From: Deinandra increscens subsp. villosa
Taxonomy: Eukaryota > Streptophyta > Magnoliopsida > Asterales > Asteraceae
DNA: 64,000 nt
Assembly (NCBI GenBank): GCA_039602395.1
Contig: JBCNJP010000025.1
Location: 53,914,555 to 53,978,554, forward strand
Direction: 5' to 3'
The notes beneath the pieces are model-generated. The model ran no database searches. It was not told the DNA's origin and was given only the letters and a program-made list of their open reading frames with translations. Positions 56,038-64,000 of this stretch are shown here, piece by piece. A program made the translations under genes and the position numbers. Within the stretch, counting starts at the first letter, position 1; every line of letters begins with the position of its first letter.

Positions 56038-58040
56038 ATGTCCGATTTTTAAGCGTTCGCGGCTATTCAGAATTTGGTTCAGGAAACGATGCAAACAATG
56101 ATTAACTATGATAATGAAATTGGAACAAGTCAGAAAGTTCCCAAATTAATCAAATTGGAAGATTATCATAGTTGGGTGACACGATTTGAAGCATTTGTTA
56201 CCGCAAATGATATCGATATGTGGTTATCATATTCTGAACCATATACATATCCTAAAGGTGAGGATGGGGAACCAATTCTTCAAAGGAAGCTTTCCGGTGA
56301 ACAAAAGAAAGCATATCAAGCTGAGAAAAAGGCTTATGGCACTTTAACAATGGCATTGCCTACTGATTACTACATCAATTTTCAAGCAACTATACCGCAA
56401 AGAGTTTGTGGGATGCTCTAGAAAAGAGATGTGAAGGCAATGACCAGTACAAGAAAAGTTGACAAAAGGTGTTGAAGAAGGAATTTGATAGTTTCAAGCA
56501 TTATCAAAATGAATCGATTCCAAATCTGATTGCAAGATTTGCACATTTAATGAGTGAAATGAAGTTGGTGAATCTCACAAAAGATGAAGCTGATAAGAAA
56601 GAAAAGATCATGGAAGCTCAACCAGAGAAGTGGGAAAATTATGTGATGATGATTACTAATGATAAGGATTATCCAAAGTTGTCTTTTAATGATCTGATTC
56701 AAAGAATCCAAGCTAGGGATATGGAGCTAAAAGTAAACAAGTCACTTCCTGAGCAAATTCAGAATCCTGCGGTGTATTATGGCAACAACGATTCAACTTT
56801 GAATGCTGGGAAGTCTAATATTCTTAGTTCTGCACCTCCTACAACATTTCTGGCAGGTAAATCTGAAACTCTTAGTTATTCTTCTGCTGGTTGTCCTGTT
56901 TCAATTCCAAGTTCTTCAATTCAAGGTGCATTGTCTGTTCAAACTGTTAATGATTATAATGCGTTGATTTCTGCGTTGGTATCTTCATACTTTGGTGTTA
57001 TAACGGGTGTTGTGAATAATGCTGAGTTAGCAAATGAAGATTACGATTAGATTGATTATGATCATTTGGAGTAAATGGATCTAAATTGGTAGTATGCTAT
57101 GTTGGTTCGAAGAACAAAGAAGTTTTTCAATAGAACTGGTAAGAAGATACTGAATCAGGAGGGAAAGATTGGTTTGGACAAGTCTAAGGTGAAATGTTAT
57201 AAGTGTTCAGTTTATGGTCACTTTTCTTGAGAATGTCCAAGTTCTGTGGATAGTAAATTAAAGACTGGTCAACATGCACATTTAGTTTTTCATCCATCAA
57301 ATGAAGCTGAAAAGGTTGAGAAGAAATCTGCTACTCTTGCTCATGATTGGACTGATACATTTGTGCATTCAAATGAATTTGCTTGGAATGCAGATTCAAC
57401 AGTTAAAAAGAATCATACTCCAATCTCAATTGCTTTAACTGTTCAACATGCTGATGATGACAGCTTTTTAACTGAGTCTGATTCTTCTTCAAGTGTATCT
57501 TTGGTTCAAGAAGAATTACCTAAAGTTTCTACAAGTTCAAAGGCTGACGAGTTTGAATGTCTTAAATGTAAAAGATTGCTTCAGCAGGTTGCAGGTTTTG
57601 AACAAAGATGTCAACTATCAACTGAAGAAATTGTGGTGCTTAAGAAAGAGGTGGAAGATTTTCAAAAAAAGTATTATGAATTAGTTCATGTTCATGACGA
57701 TGTTTTGAAAGAAAATGCTCAACTGGCTGAAGAGTGTGCGAAGGCTAAAGCTGAAGCTTTAGATGCAGCTCAAGATTTTGAAAATCTATTTGAGAAGAGT
57801 TATCTAGTTCAGCAAAAATATTGAGAGGCTACTGCTCTTATTGAAAAAACTGTTGTTACTGTTGAGAAGCTTCAAAATAAGATTTCTATGCTTCAAGATG
57901 AAAATGTTCTTTACAGAGACAAGAATGAAGTGTTAACAAAAGATGTTGAGATCTACAAGCAAAAGAGAGAAAATGTGCTTGAAGAATTATATGTTGAATG
58001 TGAGATCAGGAGTTACAAACCTATGAGACGAAAACATTGA
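56038..58040 (+). pseudogene. Copy G: Gag lacking its C-terminal third
   Basis: The start ATG at 56038 is followed by a stop four codons later (MSDF, then TAA in place of CAA). The UBN2-like core (KVPKLIKLEDYHSWVTRFEA, LTMALPTD) has a frameshift near 56385 and stops near 56460 (CGA to TGA). A long open piece, 56469-57050, follows (KEFDSFKHYQ, EKWENYVMMITNDKDYPKLS). A knuckle at 57194-57236 (CYKCSVYGHFS, stop, ECP) retains all four ligands but contains a TGA. The coiled-coil frame 57246-57824 ends in a stop. The sequence jumps to the 3' noncoding block near 58030, so the second knuckle region is deleted. It resembles copy A most closely. Confidence 0.75.
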
Positions 58041-58452
58041 AAAATGCAAAAAGCCAAAAACATTTAAAAATGAGAAATTGTATCCAACATGTTTGGGAAA
58101 TGATGGTACATTGGCTGACATTGTCCGACTCATGGATAAAGTAGATGAAAAAGCCATAAGACCATTTGATCGATGTGCAAGGTAGGCTCGGCAAATCAGA
58201 AAGTATACAAATGTGATATACACTAAATCTGATGCTTGACTTAGTGGACAACATCTTGATGCATATCTTATGATATATCAAGTAGAAGATATGTGAAAAT
58301 AAAGTGAGAAGTCACTGTGTATACATGTGTTCATTTTGTAAAGATTTAAACTTGTTTGATTTTCTTTATTTTGTCAAACGATCGGACTTTCTCTGCGTAT
58401 CGAAAGATCGACCTGATCGTTGTTCGTTAGACGTTCTGCTTTATTTTCTTTG
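58041..58452 (+). other. Copy G 3' noncoding block, cut by H
   Basis: It shows the conserved CTCATGGATAAAGTAGATGA, the anchor GGTAGGCTCGGCAAATCAG (58181-58199), and unit 1 of the structured domain (GTCAAACG 58373-58380 with CGTTAGAC 58425-58432, one mismatch). H begins just before unit 2. Confidence 0.75.
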
Positions 58453-58923
58453 TGTTGGTCCAGGATCAACAACTAATCACGATATTTTAATCACAAACGA
58501 GTGCGGAATCCTCGTTTATGATTGATTCAAGATAGAGAAGAGAAGAAACACGAAGAATACGATGATTAAACGTTAAAAACTTAAACTTTGCACACAAGAA
58601 AACTTGTCGGGTACAAAACAGAAAATCGTAAACGTGATCCTTTCGGGTTTACGATCGTAATCTCCTTGTGATCGTAAACACTCCTGGCTGCTCCTCTAAG
58701 AATCGTAAACCAGGCCCCCAGAATCATAAACAGCAAGCCCCAAACTAGGAGAACCATTGGGGTTTATATAGGCACCCCAATGGGTTTACAATTGGGCCCT
58801 TTTGGATCTTAAACCCAAGCCCAAGCCCATATCCAATAGTAAACTAGCCTACTAATCTAATTAAACCCTCTAAGCCCAGCCCAACTTATTTAATATTACA
58901 AGCCTCATAATCTAGCCTCAACA
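58453..58923 (-). repeat. Element H LTR, left copy
   Basis: On the minus strand it runs TGTTGAGGCTAGATTATGAG to GGACCAACA. It shares GAGGCTTGTAATATTAAATA and TTGGGCTGGGCTTAG with the element D LTR. It contains several ATCGTAAAC words and a TTTATATAGGC TATA-like stretch. The adjacent purine tract (complement of ATCTTCCCCTAGGC) marks it as a 3' LTR. Left flank is CTTTG. Confidence 0.85.
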
Positions 58924-60031
58924 ATCTTCCCCTAGGCTTGTGATATTAAATGTCTTCAATCTTTGAAATTCTTCTTCTTGACTGGCTGGCATAGATATTG
59001 ATGAAGATTCTTTCCGCAAAAATCTTCAATGGGTTTCATGACGGGCACTTGGGACTTCCTCTTGATCAACATCAGCTTGAAGTTCTTGAAATGAACAAGT
59101 TAATGAAATGGAGGATTCTCATTGACTTGTTTCTCTTGAAAGAACTGGTTCTTGCTAAATCTTCGGTAACTGTCTTGAATCTTCAAAAATTAGAGGGTAA
59201 AAAGTTTGAACACCTCTAACTTTGAAGAACTTGGTTGTTGATCTTGGATCTTCATGATGTCTAACTGCTCTCTGCATCACTTTCTTTATCAAAGATCGAC
59301 TTGAAATCTTCAGCTTCCCCTAAACATGTGAACATCTTCTTTGAAAAACTTTTGAAGCTTTTGGAAACTTGTAAAGACACCAACAACTTCCCCTGAACAG
59401 TTGCTTTTCCAGATGGAAGTCTTGTCCGGCTGGTTCTTTAACTTTGAGCAGTAGAAGCATCAGCAGCATCTTTCTATCATCAACCTGTCTGACACACATT
59501 TGAAAAAATATACTCCACCAGACATTTGATGACTGGTCTTTGGGTTAGAAGGTAATTATCATCTGTTCGATTAATTCAAATTAACATTATATTAACCAAA
59601 AACCCTAATATAGATTACGGGTTTTCTATAAAACTTCCCCTGAACCCAAGACCTCTAAAGACTTCCCCTTAGCTGATAACTTCCCCTCAGCTAAGGACTT
59701 CCCCTGAGATAATACATATTACCTTCGAGTTCCCTTCAGATACTATGTATTATGGAAGTCTTTTCGGATACTTATTATCCTCCCTCCTTCCCCTAAAAAT
59801 TTGTCAAGATCTGACGGAGGAAGTCTTTTCCATTAGATAATAAGTATCATCCTCGAGTTCCCTTCGGATAATACTTATTATCCCATACTCCTTCCCCTAA
59901 ACTTCTCAAAAACAAGACACAAACAATTAAAAATTGAAAAGCACACTATTTTTTAGGGGTCAACTGGGGTCAACGTTTTCTTCATCTTTACATTTCTTCC
60001 CCTTGCTTTTTGATTTTTAATGTCACAATCT
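58924..60031 (-). other. Interior of left H copy, noncoding
   Basis: It closely parallels 60496-61510. It holds many CTTCCCCT words (complement AGGGGAAG), two inverted-repeat hairpins (59709-59753 and 59836-59882) and a partial third. It ends at AAAGCACACTATTTTTTAGG and a few more bases, where the second LTR starts. No gag is present. Confidence 0.7.
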
Positions 60032-60495
60032 TGTAGGTCCAGAATCAACAACTAATCACGATATTTTAATCACAAACGAGTGCGGAATCCTCGTTTATGA
60101 TTGATTCAAGATAGAGAAGAGAAGAAACACGAAGAATACGATGATTAAACGTTAAAAACTTGATCTTTGCACACAAGAAAACTTGTCGGGTACAAAACAG
60201 AAAATCATAAACTCTCTTTCCTCTCTAGATCATGATCACGATCATAAACACCTTGTTGGCTCCCTCTAGAACTCGTAAACAAGCCAGCCCCCGATGAGGA
60301 GGTCTAGTGGGGTTTATATAGGCACTCCAATGGGTTTACTATTGGGCCTCTTGAGTCATAAACCCATTAGTAAACTCAAGCCCAACCATAAACTAGCCTA
60401 CATACAATAACCAAACTAGTCTACTAAACTAATGAAACCCTCTAAGCCCAGCCCAACATATTTAAAATTACAAGCCTCAAAATCTAGCCTCAACA
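60032..60495 (-). repeat. Element H LTR, right copy
   Basis: This 464-bp LTR closely matches 58453-58923 and has the same orientation. It is followed again by a PPT (complement of ATCTCCCCCTAGGC), so it too is a 3' LTR. Left flank is AATCT. Confidence 0.85.
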
Positions 60496-62345
60496 ATCTC
60501 CCCCTAGGCTTGTGATATTAAATGTCTTCAATCTCTGAAATTCTTCTTTTTGACTGGCTGGCATAGATGCTGATGAAGATTCTTTCCGCAGAAATCTTCA
60601 TTGGGTTTCATAACGGGCACTTGGGACTTCCTCTTGATCAGCATCAGCTAGAACTTCTTGAAATGAACAAGTTAATGAGATGGAGGATTCTCATTGACTT
60701 GCTTCTCTTGAAAGAACTGGTTCTTGCTAAATCTTCGGTAACTGTCTTGAATCTTCAAAAATTAGAGGGTAAAAAGTTTGAACACCTCTAACTTTGAAGA
60801 ACTTGGTTGTTGATTTTGGGTCATCATGATCTTTGACTGCTCTCTGCTTCATTTTCTTCATCAAAGATCGACTTGAAATCTTCAGCTTCCCCTAAACATG
60901 TGAACATCTTCTTTGAAGCTCTTTTGAAGCTTTTGAAAACTTGTAAAGACACCAACAACTTCCCCTGAACAGTTGCTTTTCCAGATGGAAGTCTTGTCCG
61001 GCTGGTTCTTTAACTTTGAGCAGCAGCAGCATCAGCAGCATCTTTCTATCATCAACCTGTCTGACACACATTTGAAAAAATATACTCCACCAGACATTTG
61101 ATGACTGGTCTTTGGGTTAGAAGGTAATTATCATCTGTTCAGTTGATTTAAATTAACATTATTTTAACCAAAAACCCTAATATAGATTACGGGTTTTCTA
61201 TAAAACTTCCCCTGAACCCAAGACCTCTAAAGACTTCCCCTTAGCTGATAACTTCCCCTCAGCTAAGGACTTCCCCTGAGATAATACATATTATCTTCGA
61301 GTTCCCTTCAGATACTATGTATTATGGAAGTCTTTTCATTAGATAATAAGTATCATCCTCGAGTTCCCTTCGGATAATACTTATTATCCCCTCTCCTTCC
61401 CCTAAAAATTTGTCAAGATCTGACGGAGGAAGTCTTTTCCATTAGATAATAAGTATCATCCTCGAGTTCCCTTCGGATAATACTTATTATCCCATACTCC
61501 TTCCCCTAAAAATTTGGCAAGATCTGTCGGGGGCATATTGTCATGCATTAAAACCCATGAAAAACACATTTTGACTTCTCAAATTGACCTGGCCAAGACG
61601 AAAACACACCAAAAAGAACTTAACGACTCACACACGAAAGATATAAACTAAACAAATACTTACCAAACCAAACATGAGAAAGTTTACAAGGGATCAAACC
61701 GTATGAATCTGACTGAGGAACCCTTTTCAGCTTCAGTTACTCAACTAGTCCAGGTGATTGCCGGTATGTTTGTCCGCTTTAAACTCAAACCCGTTTAATC
61801 CCAACCGAATGCGTCATGTTTAATATAGTACAATATTACCATCATGTTTAATTGTCCCCACACCCAAGCGTACACAGCAAAACCTACCCAACCTCAGAGT
61901 TTATTGAGGATTCACAAACCCCCAGCTTGAGGAACCATGCAACACCGTTATGACTACCACTTATTTCATTAACCATCAGTTGGTGATCAGGTCGGCCGCT
62001 AAGCACGCAAAGAAGACCAACTGAGTGATTATTTATTCTCTTTTCTTTTTCATTTTTTTTATTTCTTTTTCATTTCTTTTTCATTTTTTTATTTTTTATT
62101 CTTTTTATTATGTGGTGTAGTCATGACAGCAGAGACATGGCGTGTGAGAGAGTGAATACTAGGTAATTACCACTCTCAACCCATTTTTGCCGGGACTCAG
62201 TCTTTTAAACCATGCAACCTGGGATGGGAAACTAAACATATATATCTTTTAAGTTCACTGCACTTTCATTGGAGGTCATAAGTTTAGGTCGAGTCTACCG
62301 AGCATATCACCGTGGAGCTTGCCTTTCACTTCCGCCTTACGCGTG
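60496..62345 (-). other. Interior of right H copy: hairpins and purine repeats
   Basis: Three perfect stem-loops lie at 61281-61325 (ATAATACATA/TATGTATTAT), 61342-61388 and 61445-61491 (GATAATAAGTAT/ATACTTATTATC). AGGGGAAG-like tracts are frequent. At 61979-62025 the stem CAGTTGGT/ACCAACTG encloses a TGCGTGCTTAGCGGCCGACC-like unit on the minus strand. The anchor (complement of CGAGTCTACCGAGCATATC, 62290-62308) and GACACGCGTAAGGCGGAAGTG (complement, near 62330) match element D. A low-complexity CTTTTT stretch lies at 62040-62105. No protein gene is supported. Confidence 0.65.
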
Positions 62346-63332
62346 TCAGCCATCTCCAACCCGGACATTCATTTTACTTCCCCTAAACTTCTCAGAAACA
62401 AGACACAAACAATTAAAAATTGAAAAGCACACTATTTTTGAGGGGTCAACTTTTTCTTCATCTTTACATTTCTTCCCCTCAGGCCGTGTCGTCAATATCA
62501 CCTTTTCCCTTTTGACTTCGTCAATTACTTTGAAGCATGGGGTTTCAATTTTAGGGTATGGTTTCAACTCTATCCCAACTTCATCAGACTTAGAGTTGTG
62601 ACACCTGTCATATTTCTGGCACTCAGCATCATTGTCTGATATATCCTTTACTCTCCCTTCACCATAAGTCATGTTTGCTTCATTATCAATTTCTTCTTGA
62701 GTCAATGGTGTAGTTCCAACCAAGACACTATCAATAGGAGGAGCAGCTTCTTTATAATCAGACTTGGTTCGTTCAACTTGTTCCTCACTAAGAAGTATTC
62801 CTATAATGTCTCTGGGAACTGGTGGAGGAATGATGTTGTTCATTGCCAAAGATTTATCAGTTTTCTCTGACCCAAACCCAGATGTGTCTTTCCCAACTTG
62901 GCCGGTCACAACAGCATGTGACAATTCCTTTCCAGCATCGAGCATTCGCTGATTTCTTTCCTGATTGCAATCATACTTGACCTGTAGCTCATCATATTTT
63001 TGCTGCAGTTCAGTTAATTTCTTTGTCAGCTCAGATATCTCAATCCTAGCCCGATCATATAAAATATTCTTCTCTGTTGCTAGCTTTCGATATTTCTCAA
63101 TGTCTAGTTTTTGAGCTTTTACCTTCTCCTCATTCTTTTGCCATCTACCCCTGAATGAACTCCTTTCGCATTTTATCTCAAACAGTTCTATCTCATAATT
63201 TTTACAAATTTGCCTAAGTCCAGGAATTAAACGAGCACAAGTAGGATTGGGGCATATCTTAGTATTGTCAACTTCAGCTGCGAAATCATCCTTGTTCTCA
63301 ACCAAATTATTTTCTTCAACCACTGAACTCAT
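62346..63332 (-). CDS. Element H Gag-like protein, C-terminally truncated
   Basis: It reads from ATG 63332 to the stop at 62346 (328 codons). The start MSSVVEENNLVENKDDF is followed by CPNPTCARLIPGLRQICKNY, equivalent to CSNPTCCALI in element D. A Lys/Glu coiled coil fills residues 60-135. Residues 265-290 contain LKPYPKIETPCFKVIDEVKR, conserved in D. After TTRPEG the frame enters sequence that in D lies in the 3' noncoding region (PSKIVCFSIFNCL is translated UTR), so a deletion has removed the knuckle and basic tail. The remaining protein could oligomerise but lacks the RNA-binding domain. It may still be expressed; activity is doubtful. Confidence 0.7.
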   Translation of the reverse strand: MSSVVEENNLVENKDDFAAEVDNTKICPNPTCARLIPGLRQICKNYEIELFEIKCERSSFRGRWQKNEEKVKAQKLDIEKYRKLATEKNILYDRARIEISELTKKLTELQQKYDELQVKYDCNQERNQRMLDAGKELSHAVVTGQVGKDTSGFGSEKTDKSLAMNNIIPPPVPRDIIGILLSEEQVERTKSDYKEAAPPIDSVLVGTTPLTQEEIDNEANMTYGEGRVKDISDNDAECQKYDRCHNSKSDEVGIELKPYPKIETPCFKVIDEVKREKVILTTRPEGKKCKDEEKVDPSKIVCFSIFNCLCLVSEKFRGSKMNVRVGDG

Positions 63333-64000
63333 TTTCTTTCTTTAGATATGCAGCTTTTGAAAATTTAGAAAAATCGGCAAAAACGGCAAAATCACTATTC
63401 AAAGAATAGTGTCAAAAACTTAAAACTGAAAAACGGAGGCCTTCGGAGTGGAATTTGAGGGTCCAAACGAGCTCCCCTGGACGTTAGTTGGGGGTAATTC
63501 TGGGGCTCGGTGTCACGAACGTCGTGATCAAATTTGAGCCTCTAACTCCAAACGAGTCAAAAGTTATGACCGTTTCCGTGAAAGTGTGAAATAGTGACTT
63601 TTTGCCGTAAACCAACCCTGTTTCCGATCGTAATCCCTATTTACGATCGTAATCACATGTTTACGATTGTAATAAAAGCTGGATCGTAATCACCAGATCA
63701 TAAACGCTGATTCCGATGAAGTTAGGTCGTAAACTCCGATTCCGATAAGAATTTGTCGTAAATTCGATTCCGGTAAGAAAATGTCGTAAACACGAGATTC
63801 CGACAAAGTTTAATCGTAAACTCAAACTTCCGGATTGTAAACTGATAAAAATCGAAGCTTTAAGTCGTAAACTTGTTTCCGATGATGATCTTCAAGAACA
63901 CCAATCTTAAACACCGAAATCAACCCAGAAACTGATCGTAAACTCAAATCTGATGAAGAACATTGATCGTAAACTCCAAGAACAGCCCAGAAACTCAGAA
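63333..64000 (-). other. Element H leader with ATCGTAAAC array, off right edge
   Basis: Between gag and the window end, the motifs GATCGTAA, GTCGTAAAC and ATCGTAAAC occur about fifteen times from 63620 on, in plus-strand reading. The PBS and 5' LTR lie outside the window. Confidence 0.65.

Larger units (their letters stand above)
55212..58452 (+). mobile_element. Copy G: gag-only retrotransposon, 3' part beyond nested H
   Basis: The 5' LTR is 55212-55539 (TGTTGATACATAGTCC to GAAATTTCA), with PBS AGTGGTATCAGAGC at 55540. The interior ends at 58452, where the minus-strand LTR of H starts. The right remainder and 3' LTR must lie beyond the window. Left flank is CCGGG. Confidence 0.85.

Noticed and set aside
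1..64000. CRISPR arrays, bacterial operons, tRNA or rRNA genes
   Set aside because: No regularly spaced repeats of CRISPR type, no ribosome-binding sites and no tRNA cloverleaf were found. The tRNA-like words are retrotransposon primer-binding sites.

Overview
This window looks like repeat-rich intergenic DNA from a flowering plant. It is AT-rich, carries nested LTR retrotransposons primed by initiator tRNA-Met, and contains a CACTA transposon, a TRIM, gypsy remnants and small spliced gene-like stretches. The long Gag proteins, the ILHCLS / KFNFSKMIFDGM / MYPRFIQ repeat gene and the PB1-like gene resemble sequences I associate with Asteraceae. That family placement is an inference. A run of 500 N (42306-42805) shows this is a scaffold with a sized gap.

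Left part (1-23448). A minus-strand Gag tail and a TRIM (254-650) precede a broken plus-strand gag copy (copy A, 652-3895), which is interrupted by a 1.1-kb long-inverted-repeat element (3976-5058). A small two-exon PB1-like gene with its own TATA box (5916-6404) is the only convincing non-transposon gene. After it come a tandem duplication, a decayed minus-strand coding stretch, copy B (8166-12410), a minus gag fragment (12510-13235), a decayed minus-strand Ty3/gypsy element (13236-19485), an Athila-like LTR (about 19486-21115) and a strong hairpin repeat (22102-22313).

Middle (22994-43482). Element D (23449-28864) is complete, with two LTRs, a perfect TAGGA target duplication and an intact 623-codon gag. 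It splits a minus-strand gene fragment. Then come an LTR with PBS (copy E), copy C (30450-35997) whose 5' LTR contains a solo LTR with perfect AATAG duplications, gypsy and Athila-like LTR pieces, copy I (39260-42203), an LTR cut by the gap, and a fragment of the MYPRFIQ repeat gene.

Right part (43483-64000). Copy F (minus, TAAAT duplications) contains a CACTA element (49278-54430, ATA duplications) that carries intron-exon-like sequence. Copy G follows (55212-58452) and is interrupted by a minus-strand D-like element, H, with two LTRs in tandem orientation (58453-58923, 60032-60495) and a truncated gag (62346-63332).

The copies A, B, C, F, G and I form one clade, and D and H a second. All have PBS, gag and PPT but no recognisable protease, integrase or reverse transcriptase. 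They therefore look like gag-only, trans-mobilised elements. The most notable observation is a conserved 3' noncoding domain. In the first clade it contains three successive stem-loops whose stems covary between copies and whose inner hairpins often have GNRA tetraloops. In D there are again three GNRA hairpins, preceded by the same GGTAGGCTC anchor. H adds further covarying hairpins and reiterated polypurine motifs. I infer a structured RNA signal, perhaps for packaging, dimerisation or priming. Homologies between copies were judged by eye.
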